A stretch of 64,000 nucleotides of DNA from Deinococcus hopiensis KR-140 (GCF_900176165.1 NZ_FWWU01000005.1:186001-250000); one strand, 5' to 3'. Positions 50,596 through 61,875 are shown, counted from the first letter of the stretch. The notes: generated by a model not told the origin, from the letters alone. A program made the numbers and translations.

Positions 50596-50944
50596 GACCC
50601 CATCGCCGCTCCCCCAAGGAGAGCAACACCAACACCTGCCAGAAGTGAAATAATGAGGTAGCGCTCTACTTCAACCAGTTCAGAGAGACCCGATTTGGAG
50701 AAACTTCCAGTAATCATGTGAGTAGAATAAAGATCAGTTTCCAGGATCACAATGGGGTGATGGTCGAACAGGTCACGCCCTTGCTTGAGGGCGGAAAGTG
50801 GCGTTGACCGCCGACCGTGAATTCATAGGCAAAGCGTGGTTCGTCGCCTGACATTTTTCACTTTGAGAAAATGACGTCCAGGACGGCTTCCCACCTCATA
50901 TTCAGGGTGTGATCCAAGGAAATAACCGTACTGGACGGCTCCCA

Positions 50945-51842
50945 CTCTGCCATGCTCACCTCCTGTTGCCGCAAGCAGCATCGGGACAATCTGCAGGTTG
51001 TCCTGAGCTGTTTTTTAGAGGCACTGGGGACCTCTCGTTTCCATGCCTCCACCGCCAAATCCACTGGGGCGATCAGCCGTTTTCTCAATCACCAGTCCTG
51101 GAGTTTGCCGACCCTGCTGCGCGAGATGCGGCAACACACCCTGGAGACCTTCCAGGCCCACCTCCGTGGGCGCCGTGGGCGTCCGCCGCTGATCGAGGTC
51201 ATCGTGGACACCACCTCCATCGCCAAAGAAGGGACCTTTGCCGAGCTGGGCGGCTGGATCCACACGCTGAATGGGGCATGCGTGGCCTCCATGTCGTGAT
51301 GCTGTACATCTGCTGTGGGGACCTCCGTTTGCCCTGGGGGTTCAAGATCTGGCGTGGGAAAGCCGCGCCCTCTCCCTCGAACTTGGCCTTACGGCTGGTT
51401 CAGCAACTCCCTCTCACCATCCGCTCGCGAGCCAAACAGGTGCACCTTCTTGCAGATGCCGGGTTTGGCAGCGCTACCTTCATGTCTGGAGTCCAAGCGT
51501 TGGGGCTGGAATTTACCGTAGGGATGCGAGCGGATCAGCTGACCGTGGACGGCTCTATTTCTCAAAGACATCACGGCGCAGCAGCGTCGCGTCTTTCTCT
51601 TGGGTCTCTCTGACCTTCCACTGTGGCTGTACTGGATCTGACTTCCAGCCAAGCAAGGGGAACGGCAGGAACACCGCTTTCTCGTATCCTCCCGGCACAG
51701 GAGGCCCAGGACCGCGAAGCAAACAGGGCGGCGCAGGTGGAAGATCGAGGCCCTCTTCAAAACCTTGAAGAGCCGCTTTGCTTTCGGCAAATTCTTCTGC
51801 CACACCCAGCCGGGCGCCTGGGTACCCCGTCCCTTCTGAGGA
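50945..51842 (+). pseudogene. Second IS4/IS701-type transposase relic
   Basis: Three frames together give a nearly full transposase. Frame 1 (from 50952): 'LSCFLEALGTSRFHASTAKSTGAISRFLNHQSW' and 'PPLIEVIVDTTSIAKEG' with the first Asp. Frame 2: 'RAKQVHLLADAGFGSATFMSGVQALGLEF' with the second Asp. Frame 3: 'QTGRRRWKIEALFKTLKSRFAFGKFFCHTQPGAW' with the catalytic Glu. Frameshifts near 51280 and 51640. No sequence similarity to the IS4-type relic at 6.7 kb is obvious. I could not find terminal inverted repeats. Confidence 0.7.
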
Positions 51843-51857
51843 GGTGCAAGGCCCCCC

Positions 51858-52098
51858 ATGACCACCAGCATCACGCTCCGGACGGTCGACCAGGAAGCCC
51901 GGGCAGGCAGCCGCCAGTTGGCCGTCCGTCTGGACAACAAACACCAGAACGTCCTGAGCCTCGATGCTCCAGCGTCGCCAGGCTCCCCCAGCGGCGCCAC
52001 CACCAGTCCCCGAGGCAGACGAGGACCCGCCCGACGGGCAGATCCGGACACTGCTCCTCAGCGACGGTCCCTGGCAGCACAGCAGCGTGACCGCATAG
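51858..52098 (+). pseudogene. Small broken ORF upstream of rep
   Basis: 'MTTSITLRTVDQEARAGSRQLAVRLDNKHQNVLSLDAPA' from 51858, then after a one-base shift 'PPPVPEADEDPPDGQIRTLLLSDGPWQHSSVTA' to a stop at 52098. Both parts have good codon bias. Probably one gene of about 80 codons with an indel; family unknown. Confidence 0.35.
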
Positions 52099-52382
52099 AT
52101 GCGGGAGGCGCGTGCGGCGGCCCTGCGGGACATGAAGCGCGACGAGTCACGCCAGCGAGTTCGCCCATGTGCGGCGGCACTGGCCGGACGCGGTTCAAGC
52201 CGCGCTGGCACACACCGCTCAGGACGTGAGAACGCCTGCACCGTGCTAGTGTGGCAAGTGCCCTGGTAGGTCACCTACAGCTCGTGACCAAAAGGCGAAC
52301 GCCCCAGTGCTGGAAACACCGAGGCGCTCATCAACCGAGAGTTTTGACGGACTCTGAAACCGAACCCGAAAGGTTCCGGCTC

Positions 52383-52408
52383 GTTCCTATGGTAGCGAAC
52401 ATAGGAAC
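52383..52408. promoter_or_regulatory. Inverted repeat in the rep leader, possible rep operator
   Basis: GTTCCTATG and CATAGGAAC form a perfect 9-bp dyad with an 8-nt spacer, 113 bp upstream of the rep start. A weaker GAACC/GGTTC dyad precedes it. In the 52099-52520 leader no gene was recognised. Rep autorepressor sites commonly look like this. Confidence 0.55.
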
Positions 52409-52520
52409 TGGGGTCAATCACGTACAGCACACGTGAAGACCCACGGCGTAAGCCGGAGCCATCTCGCCACCCCGACAGGGTGGGTTTGCTCGAGGACACT
52501 GACGTGAACGAGGACCACAC

Positions 52521-53990
52521 ATGAGCGACTCCCCCCTGATCGCCCAGCCGGGCAGACAGAAGATGACGCTCCTCCGCGAGAGCTACCTTGGCATCAGCGA
52601 AGGGGACGCCTGCGCGGCCCGCATCTTGAACGCCGCTGAGCGCTGGCTTGCCTACAAGCTGGAAGTCCGCGAGGAACTCCGCGCCCGCAACCGCATGCGC
52701 CGCCAGGGCGGCCAGAAGGGCAACAACGACGAGGACCTCTGGCTCCGAATGGCGATTGACCCTAAAGACGGCAAGAGTCTGGGCTGGAAGGCCGAGCTCA
52801 TGCACGAGTACAGCTACAAGGTCATCCTGCGTGGTCTCGACCTCCTGGTGGGCAAAGGCTATCTCGCCAAGCGGGAAAACCCTCGCCAGAACTGGGACCG
52901 CACACCTCAATGGCTCTTTCAGGTGGAGGCCGTGCAGGCTGCTGTGGATGCCTGGGCAGCCAGCCGGGCGAACCCCGGTATGACAAGTGATCCTGACGGT
53001 GTTTCTGAGCAGGAGGAAGAGCCCGAAGGCCAGGACGAGAGCGACTCAGACCACTCGGCAGATTCGACAGACAGCACTCGGCAAATTGACCGAGTGGTCT
53101 CGGCAGAAAGACCGAGTCGAGTCGGCAAATCCACCGAGTTGACTCGGCAAAAAGACCGAAGCAATAACACAGGTATCCCTACACAGTATTCCCCTACAGA
53201 CATCCCTTCACAGACATCATCAAGCCCTGAGGACGAGGCGCCGGCCCAGGTTCCGGATGATGACCGGGCGGCTGTCGCCGAAGAACGGGAAGCCACTGAA
53301 CTCCATCCTCAGTCGGAAGGCAACGAAGGCCCGCCCCTCACGGCTTCAGTTGAGAACGACGAGCAAGGTGGGGAGCGAAAGTTTCAACTCCCTGCCCCTG
53401 AAAAAGTTCCGGGTGCGGCGGGCGGCGCGGCCCTGCTCGGCCTGGCCCCGGTTCCCCGCGGCGTCCTGACCTCCCGGCCTGCCCGTGACCCGGCCACGAT
53501 GCGCCAGCTGCGCGCCCTGCTGTTCTGCAGCAACAAGAGCCGTCTGCCGGAACTCCAGGTGCAGCTTGCCAGGGCCACCCCCTCCCGCATTCCCAGGGAG
53601 TTGTTCACCCGCCTGACCGACGCCGAGATCCAGCAGGCCGTGGACGCCGCACGGCGGGACATGCCCCTGGACACGAAATCGCGCGGCTTCGAGGTCCTCG
53701 CCCAGCTGGGCCTCGATCGCCTGATCGGCGAGACGCTCACCCTGGAGATGATCGCGGGCCAAGCTTCGGTCAGTGGCCCCTCTGCTCCAGCAGTAACCAG
53801 CACCCCCACTCCAGCCGAGCCACCGCCCCCTTCCCCCGTCTCCATTGACGTGGACAGCCGCTGGGAGCACAAGCGCGTGGAGGACAAGGTGGTTACCGTG
53901 GTCGCGTTCGACGGCCCCAAGGTGGAGCTGCACACGGGTGAGAAACTCGCTTCATTCCTGCTGCTGAAGGATTACCGGCGGGTCCACTGA
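52521..53990 (+). CDS. Replication-initiator-like protein with intragenic iterons
   Basis: 489 residues. The N-terminal 150 residues ('KMTLLRESYLGISEGDACAARILNAAERWLAYKLEVREELRARN', 'ELMHEYSYKVILRGLDLLVGKGYLAKRENPRQNWDRTPQWLF') are a winged-helix DNA-binding region of a type I associate with Deinococcus plasmid or prophage replication proteins. A low-complexity acidic linker (about 155-300) follows, encoded in part by four tandem 22-bp DNA repeats. The C-terminal 165 residues ('LRALLFCSNKSRLPELQVQLARATPSRIPRELFTRLTDAEIQQAVDAAR') are conserved in the relic at 47840. I infer a plasmid Rep protein; a phage regulator is the alternative. Confidence 0.7.
   Translation: MSDSPLIAQPGRQKMTLLRESYLGISEGDACAARILNAAERWLAYKLEVREELRARNRMRRQGGQKGNNDEDLWLRMAIDPKDGKSLGWKAELMHEYSYKVILRGLDLLVGKGYLAKRENPRQNWDRTPQWLFQVEAVQAAVDAWAASRANPGMTSDPDGVSEQEEEPEGQDESDSDHSADSTDSTRQIDRVVSAERPSRVGKSTELTRQKDRSNNTGIPTQYSPTDIPSQTSSSPEDEAPAQVPDDDRAAVAEEREATELHPQSEGNEGPPLTASVENDEQGGERKFQLPAPEKVPGAAGGAALLGLAPVPRGVLTSRPARDPATMRQLRALLFCSNKSRLPELQVQLARATPSRIPRELFTRLTDAEIQQAVDAARRDMPLDTKSRGFEVLAQLGLDRLIGETLTLEMIAGQASVSGPSAPAVTSTPTPAEPPPPSPVSIDVDSRWEHKRVEDKVVTVVAFDGPKVELHTGEKLASFLLLKDYRRVH
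53077..53164. repeat. Four 22-bp iterons, putative replication origin
   Basis: The unit CTCGGCARAWNGACCGAG recurs at 53077, 53099, 53121 and 53143 with exactly 22-bp spacing; a partial fifth copy starts at 53054. Each unit is itself roughly symmetric (CTCGG...CCGAG). Because 22 is not a multiple of 3, the encoded amino acids change with each repeat, so it is the DNA that is conserved. A less GC-rich stretch (53161-53215) follows. This arrangement, iterons inside the initiator gene, is known from lambda-type origins. Confidence 0.75.
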
Positions 53991-54032
53991 CCCTGGTCAG
54001 GACAGCGCCCCAGACGCGAGAATGGGGACACG

Positions 54033-54311
54033 ATGGCAGACCCGAACGCGGTGAAGTGGCTGGAGCCTGGGGCAAAGACCGCCTGGGTGACGTCGCAGAG
54101 CGATCTTCAAGGAGCGTTGCGTCCCTTGACGCTGTGGCCTGTGCCGGAAGGCCAGCTGCGGCTCGCAAGGCATCAGGTCATGCTGTTCATCGCCCCGAGA
54201 ACAGCGGGGGTGGTGATCACGGACGAGGATCGCCGTGCTGCCCGGGGCTTTGGCTACTACGGTCCCCTGCCCATCCACGCGCCCGGGTTACCCCCGTTCC
54301 GGCCCGCTTGA
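54033..54311 (+). CDS. Small-gene pair, first member (copy 3)
   Basis: 92 residues, starting 43 bp after rep: 'MADPNAVKWLEPGAKTAWVTSQSDLQGALRPLTLWPVPEGQLRLARHQVMLFIAPRTAGVVITDEDRRAARGFGYYGPLPIHAP'. The family C-terminus is intact. Rep, this gene and the next two on the same strand form a compact run, likely one operon. Function unknown; position suggests a role with plasmid replication or maintenance. Confidence 0.7.
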   Translation: MADPNAVKWLEPGAKTAWVTSQSDLQGALRPLTLWPVPEGQLRLARHQVMLFIAPRTAGVVITDEDRRAARGFGYYGPLPIHAPGLPPFRPA

Positions 54312-54334
54312 GCGGGTCTGGCAGGAGCACAACA

Positions 54335-54586
54335 GTGGGCAAGAAACGCGACATCCCCACCTACGTTGATACCCACCCCGCAGACCTCGTCAGCGCCAGG
54401 CAACTGGACGCTGAAGGCCTCAAACCCGCGCAGGACCAGCTCCCCGCCGCCCTCTTCAAGTACAAGGGCAAGGACCTGGAAGGCACCTGCGCCCTGTACG
54501 AGCGCGCCGTATGTGTCCCAAAGGAGCTCAAACAGGAGGTGAAGTCCCTCGCCCTCGAGGAGTACCTGGAGCGGATGACACTCTGA
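54335..54586 (+). CDS. Small-gene pair, second member (copy 3)
   Basis: 83 residues from a GTG at 54335 (the other copies have ATG): 'VGKKRDIPTYVDTHPADLVSARQLDAEGLKPAQDQLPAALFKYKGKDLEGTCALYERAVCVPKELKQ', with a C-terminal helix 'SLALEEYLERMTL' missing in copies 1 and 2. GGCAGGAGCAC precedes the start. Its stop overlaps the next start (TGATG). Confidence 0.7.
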   Translation: MGKKRDIPTYVDTHPADLVSARQLDAEGLKPAQDQLPAALFKYKGKDLEGTCALYERAVCVPKELKQEVKSLALEEYLERMTL

Positions 54587-55196
54587 TGCCTCGCCCACCG
54601 ACGTACAGCACGCAGGAACTGAAGGAGCGTGGCTGGATTCCGGCCATGGTTCGGGATCTGCTCGGGAAGCACGACCGGGAGCGGAAAAACGAGATGCGGA
54701 TGGGCAGCTGCGGCCGGACGCTCCCGTGAAGCTGTACCTGCAGGAGCGCGCCGAGCAGCTGGAGACGGCGGCCGAGTTCGCGCGGACGCAAGACCGTGCG
54801 GCCGCAGCTGTGGAGACCAAAAAGGCGCGTCAGGCAGAGCAGATCAAGCGGTACGGCGAAGCGTACAACCTGGTACTCACACCACCCGCTGGGGGAGCAG
54901 GCATGATGCGGCACGAGTTGTGGAAATACCACTTCCACGCGTTCATGGCGTGGGAGATCAACCACGATCACCTGCTGGACGCCGTCCGGCCCTGGTCTGA
55001 ACGGCAGCGCGTACGCAACGAGGACGTGGAGAAGCACCGGGCTGCTGTCGAGGCATTGTACCCAAACCTCACTGCGTCACCACAATTCAGCGCTCCCCCC
55101 GCCCACACCGGTCACCCCACCGAGGCGGGTGTCCTCTTGGAGATCCCTGCATGCCCCACCCACCGCGATCAACGACGTGCGTCCGAGCATGGCTGA
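54586..55196 (+). pseudogene. Downstream gene of the rep cluster, split by a frameshift
   Basis: An ATG at 54586 opens 'MPRPPTYSTQELKERGWIPAMVRDLLGKHDRERKNEMRMGSCGRTLP', which stops at 54729. A frame one base back from a GTG at 54726 continues 'KLYLQERAEQLETAAEFARTQDRAAAAVETKKARQ' to 55196, with a helical C-terminus 'HELWKYHFHAFMAWEINHDHLL'. I remember Deinococcus proteins with both parts in one chain, so I infer a single indel near 54700. The alternative is two genes coupled by the GTGA overlap. Confidence 0.55.
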
Positions 55197-55536
55197 GGCC
55201 CTGGCGCTCGCTCCTGAAGTGCGCAACATCGTCTTGCTGGTCATCGGCCGGATGCTGCCCCATATCAAGGGGACAAGTGCCCACGAACTGGTGATCCTGG
55301 TGCTGGCCGTGCTGCTGCGCCAGTACATCGGCCCGTATCCTCCCGCCCTCGGCCCTACCCCACGGCACAGACGTTGCGGGCACTGGTGCGCGGTCTGGAA
55401 GTGGCACACACAAGCTGGATCAAACCCAGGCTGCAGAAGTAGTCTCCGACAACTCTTGCCAAGCCTTACCCCCTCCCTGCTGCCAGCCCAAGCCAGTGCA
55501 GGGAGGGGAATTTTTGTTAATGCCCTTCGCTTTTAA
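55189..55536 (+). CDS. Possible small helical protein
   Basis: 'MAEALALAPEVRNIVLLVIGRMLPHIKGTSAHELVILVLAVLLRQYIGPYPPALGPT' from an ATG at 55189 looks coding. Afterwards the frame runs through the terminator at 55470, so the natural stop has probably been lost. One hydrophobic helix pair; function unknown. Confidence 0.35.
   Translation: MAEALALAPEVRNIVLLVIGRMLPHIKGTSAHELVILVLAVLLRQYIGPYPPALGPTPRHRRCGHWCAVWKWHTQAGSNPGCRSSLRQLLPSLTPSLLPAQASAGRGIFVNALRF
55470..55515 (+). terminator. Rho-independent terminator of the rep cluster
   Basis: An 11-bp stem CCCCTCCCTGC/GCAGGGAGGGG with a 17-nt loop is followed by AATTTTT. It ends rightward transcription just before the convergent lipoprotein gene. 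Confidence 0.75.
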
Positions 55537-56462
55537 GGAAAAATGATGTTCGGTGCCGAAGTGAAAGAAATACGGATGTCTTCAGGAAGAATGTCTACAC
55601 TTACTACAAAGTCACGGGCGTAGATGCCGCTTTGATAGGTTCCCGCCACTGGTGTCCCAATCAACGCAATCGTCTGATCAAAACCACCCGACGTAATTGC
55701 GGCTGCGTCTGTTCTATAACCTTTCGTATTGTCAAAAATCACACCGTATGCAGATGCGGCCCCAGCTGGCGCCGTCCCTTGAATACGCAGTGAGTTTCCC
55801 GTGCGCGTAACGGAAGGGTTCGTAACAAAACCAAGGGTGTGTCCCGTATCAATCGCGAACATCTTGGTGTAGGTCACACCGTTTACGACTGCTGTGGCTG
55901 TGTATGAGCCGGTAACGGCAACATCATTAAATGCACCCGTTATACCTCCTGCCGAGGTGGATTTAAACAGCCGCATGATATACGGCTGCCCTTGGTTGAA
56001 GCCAGTTGGGCCCTGAATGCGTACGTCCGTATCTGCGGGAACACCCTCACCTGTTGGTCCCTGAAATCGGGCAAGCGCCGTAAATGTTTTGACCGATGTG
56101 GTATCATCATTGATAGCCCCACCTGTGACGTCTAGACCATAGGGTTGAATGGAAACGCTGGCCGTCTGCCCTTCACTGCTCGCCGTAATGGTCACGGGCG
56201 TCCGGGAGAGACTGAGGTGGCGGGCAGTGACGGTACCGTTCGCATCGACGGTCGCCAATGCTGGGTTGCTGGAAGCCCAGGTCACGGTTCGGCCCGTCAG
56301 GACGTTCCCACCACTGTCCTTCAGAGTAATTCCGACCTGCTCAGGAGTTCCGATTGCTACAGCACCATCTGTCGCAAGCGTGATGCTTTTGACAGAACTG
56401 TCAGGCGAGGAACAAGAGACGAGGGCCATACCCAGCCCTAACCCGAGCAGATGGATTTTCAT
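55533..56462 (-). CDS. Lipoprotein with a BIG2-type Ig-like domain
   Basis: 309 residues from the ATG at 56462. Lipoprotein signal 'MKIHLLGLGLGMALVSC' with lipobox L-V-S-C. Residues about 25-110 form a bacterial Ig-like (BIG2) module: 'SITLATDGAVAIGTPEQVGITLKDSGGNVLTGRTVTWASSNPALATVDANGTVTA'. The C-terminal part is beta-rich with 'TGSYTATAVVNGVTYTKMF'. A paralogue with the same plan lies in divergent orientation at 57108. Probably an anchored surface protein. Confidence 0.85.
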   Translation of the reverse strand: MKIHLLGLGLGMALVSCSSPDSSVKSITLATDGAVAIGTPEQVGITLKDSGGNVLTGRTVTWASSNPALATVDANGTVTARHLSLSRTPVTITASSEGQTASVSIQPYGLDVTGGAINDDTTSVKTFTALARFQGPTGEGVPADTDVRIQGPTGFNQGQPYIMRLFKSTSAGGITGAFNDVAVTGSYTATAVVNGVTYTKMFAIDTGHTLGFVTNPSVTRTGNSLRIQGTAPAGAASAYGVIFDNTKGYRTDAAAITSGGFDQTIALIGTPVAGTYQSGIYARDFVVSVDILPEDIRISFTSAPNIIFP

Positions 56463-56468
56463 GCGTTC

Positions 56469-56498
56469 AGCATAAGACCATCCTGATCGGTAGAACAA
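56469..56498 (-). promoter_or_regulatory. Leaderless promoter of the Ig-like lipoprotein
   Basis: On the minus strand TATGCT ends 6 nt before the ATG at 56462 and TTGTTC lies 18 bp upstream of it. No Shine-Dalgarno is present, matching the deinococcal leaderless type. Confidence 0.65.
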
Positions 56499-56829
56499 GA
56501 CGCAGTTGGGGCACTCGGGACCCTCAAACTTCCGTTGAAGGGGAAAGCATTGAGCCCAAGGTTGATCCAGGGCGCAACTTCAAGAGGATGTCTCAAGGTG
56601 GCGAGGCGCCAAACACTGGGCTGCTCGGGCCGCCATCATTCATTTCTTCGGTCCTGCGCTCTGTTCCTCTGCAGGCCCATAGCCGGGGTGGATCGCCCCT
56701 GAGGACGCCCCCCACCGGCGCTGTTGCTACCGTTGGAAGGTGGAGCGGACTGTGCCACTGCGAGGTCAAGGCACACGGTGGGCCAGGGTTGGGCAGTGCC
56801 GCAATTGGAGGGAGATGTCGTAGGGACGC

Positions 56830-56944
56830 CTATGGATCCTGGCATAAATCGGTATGGATCACGGTGGGACGTCATGTGTGCTGGCCACGTTCCTCATGCC
56901 TCAAGTCGGGTAGAACCGGTGAGAACTTACGCCGGGATCAATAG
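56830..56944. mobile_element. 115-bp MITE, copy B
   Basis: Same length as the copy at 42469 but inverted relative to it. Ends begin CTATGGATCCTGGCATAA and, inverted, CTATTGATCCCGGCGTAAGT. Central blocks TCGGTATG, GTGGGACGT and GTGCTGGCCA are shared. It lies in the otherwise empty 56499-57107 region between the two divergent lipoprotein genes. Confidence 0.75.
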
Positions 56945-57107
56945 TACGGACTGCACGTCGAGATCATTCAACCCTGTCCGCAGTAATTGCAGCGAGTACA
57001 GAGAAACGTGCCCTACTCCATCCCCCTAGCCGTCAGTTCTTACGGAAAGTTAAGCTGCTGTCCTAGACCATCACTGTCACCCTCAACGGATGGTCAGAGG
57101 AGCGTTT

Positions 57108-58079
57108 ATGCAACGAATGGTCCGAGCTATGGTGGTGACCTCTGCCCTCCTTGCCTTCCTGAACTCCTGCTCTAACCTTGCAGTGGTTGCAACGCCTACC
57201 AGCGTCAGTGGTTCCGCTTCCAACCTCCTTAAGATTGGTACAGCGGTTCAATTTACCGCTACCGGAGCCAACGGCGCTTCCTTGGATTCCACCACTGTCA
57301 CCTGGTCCTCGAGTAATGCAGCTGTAGCCTCGGTGGATGCCAGTGGCCGAGTGACGGCACACCGACTCGGTACGGTAACGGTCAGCGCAACGGCTGGAGG
57401 GCAGACCAAGGTAAGTGCTGCCCAGACCACGTATGGCATGGAGTTCGCCGTCGGCACCTTCAACCGGTCTGCTCTTGGTCTGCCTAATGTCTTCGCGCAT
57501 TTCGTGAAAGTGCGTCTCCCCGATGGGAGTGCGCCCCCCCTCGGATCGGGTGTGGACATCACCGGACCCTCCGGTTGGAATGGAGGTGCGCCTGATCCTG
57601 GCCTTACCGTCAACACGGGGACAACGAAGTACGCCATTGGTCTAAACACGAATCCACCAACTGCAGGAACATACAGCGCTACTGCCACCATTCAGGGGGA
57701 GGCATATACAGCGCAGGCCACGCTAGATGCGTCCTCGCTTCTTCCACCCGTTTCCAACATCACGGTCACGAATAGTTCTGCATCAAGCATCAACGTGACA
57801 TGGACTGCAGCGGCGGGCGCGGTGTCCTATACGCCAATCTTGTTTGACTGTGGAATAGTCGCTAACCCGACACCGGCTGGTTGCAACACGGTGGTGCAAC
57901 GGGGGCTGGCGACGCAGGGAACGTCAACGACGCTTTCAGGGCTGAGCCTCGCGGTAGGACGAACGTATGCACTGACCATTCGTGCGGCCAACGTTGACCT
58001 TACTCAGGCGGATCCTGCAACGCCAGCCCAAATTAACCTTTCTGTGAACGGCACATACGTCAAACTTTCAACACCATAG
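57108..58079 (+). CDS. Lipoprotein with BIG2-type and fibronectin-like domains
   Basis: 323 residues from the ATG at 57108 (GAGGAG upstream). Signal 'MVRAMVVTSALLAFLNSC' with a lipobox-like L-N-S-C. A BIG2 module follows: 'GSASNLLKIGTAVQFTATGANGASLDSTTVTWSSSNAAVASVDASGRVTAHRLGTVTVSATAGG'. The last 100 residues resemble a fibronectin III module ('VSNITVTNSSASSINVTWTAAAGAVSYTPI', 'RTYALTIRAANVD'). Paralogue of the gene at 55533. Confidence 0.85.
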   Translation: MQRMVRAMVVTSALLAFLNSCSNLAVVATPTSVSGSASNLLKIGTAVQFTATGANGASLDSTTVTWSSSNAAVASVDASGRVTAHRLGTVTVSATAGGQTKVSAAQTTYGMEFAVGTFNRSALGLPNVFAHFVKVRLPDGSAPPLGSGVDITGPSGWNGGAPDPGLTVNTGTTKYAIGLNTNPPTAGTYSATATIQGEAYTAQATLDASSLLPPVSNITVTNSSASSINVTWTAAAGAVSYTPILFDCGIVANPTPAGCNTVVQRGLATQGTSTTLSGLSLAVGRTYALTIRAANVDLTQADPATPAQINLSVNGTYVKLSTP

Positions 58080-58178
58080 AAGCGTAACAGGGGTGAAGCT
58101 TGGCGGGGTCAACGCAGGTGGCCCTTGCTGTTGAGTGCGCATCGTTGGTGCTGGGTTTTCTCACCTGTCCATAAGAAC

Positions 58179-58198
58179 GCCCCCGACTGGGGCTTTGG
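58179..58198 (+). terminator. Weak terminator after the second lipoprotein
   Basis: Stem GCCCC/GGGGC with the loop CGACT, followed by TTT. It is 100 bp past the stop. The rest of 58080-58436 shows no gene. Confidence 0.35.
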
Positions 58199-58436
58199 CG
58201 TTGTGGGGACGTACCTCTGCACTTCAAGAGCTCCAACGTCCCTGCATCGGTGTGCGTAGAGCGTAAATAAGCATCCAGTATCGTACATCCGCATATTAAG
58301 GGAGGCTAAAAGACTTACGCGACATCTGGCACCTTGACCGCGATCAGCATCCCCGATGCCTGCCTCGTCTGCCGTGCAGAACCCGCACACCACGGCATCC
58401 AGCAGGAGGCAAGAGAAGACGGCGCATGATGTGGAG

Positions 58437-58661
58437 ATGGACGATCCCCCCTCCAGTCGGGTCGTGCGGGGCGTACCCATTCCTACCATGCTCCAGCAGA
58501 TGAAGGCTTCGCCCGCTACTGCGCTCAACATTCTGTGCAAACGCGTCAACGCCCTCCAACCCGCGGACGCACTCCTGGTACACCAACTGCTCCTCGGCAG
58601 CCTGACGTACATTGCCCTCCAGAGCCTTCCTTATCTGGTGGACGCACCCAAAGACGACTAG
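58437..58661 (+). CDS. Small helical protein
   Basis: 74 residues from the ATG at 58437: 'MDDPPSSRVVRGVPIPTMLQQMKASPATALNILCKRVNALQPADALLVHQLLLGSLTYIALQSLPYLVDAPKDD'. An in-frame start at 58356 would add 27 polar residues. Predicted helices only; function unknown. It ends 13 bp before the IS21 element. Confidence 0.5.
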   Translation: MDDPPSSRVVRGVPIPTMLQQMKASPATALNILCKRVNALQPADALLVHQLLLGSLTYIALQSLPYLVDAPKDD

Positions 58662-58736
58662 GGCACTGTTCTGGTGTCAATGGCGCAGTAAAAGTGATCA
58701 CTTCCGGCGGAATAATTTTGACCACTCCCCCTGTGT

Positions 58737-60839
<2,103 letters not shown>

Positions 60840-60906
60840 TAGACCTCCGATTCGCGATGAATCGTAGGCCGGAGAGGTCTCCTTCCTCGGAGTGGTCAAA
60901 TTTGTC

Positions 60907-60942
<36 letters not shown>

Positions 60943-60959
60943 CTGGACCGGGAAGCGTT

Positions 60960-61190
60960 GCGCACCGCGCTGTTCAACATCCTCCCCCTGAAGCCTCACT
61001 GGATGAGACAGACACCAGCTTGGACCATCAGAAGTACGCAGCAGAGATACTTCCCCTCAGCTGGGCCTTCAACCTGATCAATGAGGCGTTCCCCAGCATC
61101 GCTTTGCGCCGCAGCTTCGGTACCCACAGCCACGTCAGGTGGCACGAAAAAAACTTCACCGCAGGCCTGATCGCCGGCCTCCTCACGTAA
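60960..61190 (+). pseudogene. C-terminal gene fragment right of IS21
   Basis: The frame is open from the IS boundary and reads 'SLDETDTSLDHQKYAAEILPLSWAFNLINEAFPSIALRRSFGTHSHVRWHEKNFTAGLIAGLLT', stop at 61190. It has no start, and the composition looks coding. The protein it came from is not recognised; no matching N-terminal part is evident left of IS21. The gap to 61356 holds nothing else. Confidence 0.35.
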
Positions 61191-61356
61191 TCTCCCACCT
61201 TCACGTTGGAAGACATCCTCGTGAAAGGCTGACAGGCCCCTGGGGACGTGTGCCTCCTACTCCTCGGGGAACGGCGTTCCCTGCGAGACGATGTCTTCCA
61301 GACCCTGACCCGTGAGACTTCCGCCCCCTGTCTCACCGTGAGCAGCCGCCCGCGTC

Positions 61357-61875
61357 CTACCTGGCCTGGGTGAAGGCGGGCATCAGCAGCTGAAGCCGCG
61401 CTTGGGTGTCTGTCAGGTCCGCAACCGGCACCTCCAGCCAGGTGGCTGCCGCGCTGCAAACGTACACTTCGAACCACGGCTCCTGGCCGAAGAGGTCGAA
61501 GGGGACCACGACGATTTCTGACAGCGACGGCACCTCCTGTTCCTCCGTGAGGTCCGCAAAAAGCGCCCTGCTCCAGGAGAGTTCCGATGGCCACAGGCCG
61601 TGCCGTTGCGCGTCCACCTGCGCCGCGGGCCACAGGGTCGGCAGGAGCGCTGTGACCGCCCGGGGAGCGGCCCTGAGCATCCAACGCTCCTGGCCCCGGC
61701 GAAGCTCCAGCAGGAGCTGCCCTTCCCCGCCTGGTTGGAGCCGCAGATGCAGCGCCATCAGGCCTTCGTCCCCCGGCTGCCGCTGCGCGCCCCAGGCGGT
61801 GAGGAGGTCCGACGGATCCAATGCGGGTGGAGTCTCCTCAGCCACGCGCCGCACCCGTTTCTTTAAAGGCCACAT
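61357..61875 (-). CDS. Hypothetical cytosolic protein
   Basis: 172 residues from the ATG at 61875: 'LDPSDLLTAWGAQRQPGDEGLMALHLRLQPGGEGQLLLELRRGQERWMLRAAPRAVTALLPTLW', then 'VPSLSEIVVVPFDLFGQEPWFEVYVCSAAATWLEVPVADLTDTQARLQLLMPAF'. An alpha/beta protein without recognised motifs; good codon bias. A perfect DnaA-box-like TTATCCACA (61875-61883) overlaps its start codon on the opposite strand. Confidence 0.65.
   Translation of the reverse strand: MWPLKKRVRRVAEETPPALDPSDLLTAWGAQRQPGDEGLMALHLRLQPGGEGQLLLELRRGQERWMLRAAPRAVTALLPTLWPAAQVDAQRHGLWPSELSWSRALFADLTEEQEVPSLSEIVVVPFDLFGQEPWFEVYVCSAAATWLEVPVADLTDTQARLQLLMPAFTQAR

Noticed and set aside
53054..53164. CRISPR array
   Set aside because: Repeats are directly adjacent at 22 bp without spacers of constant length and lie inside a coding gene; iterons explain them better.
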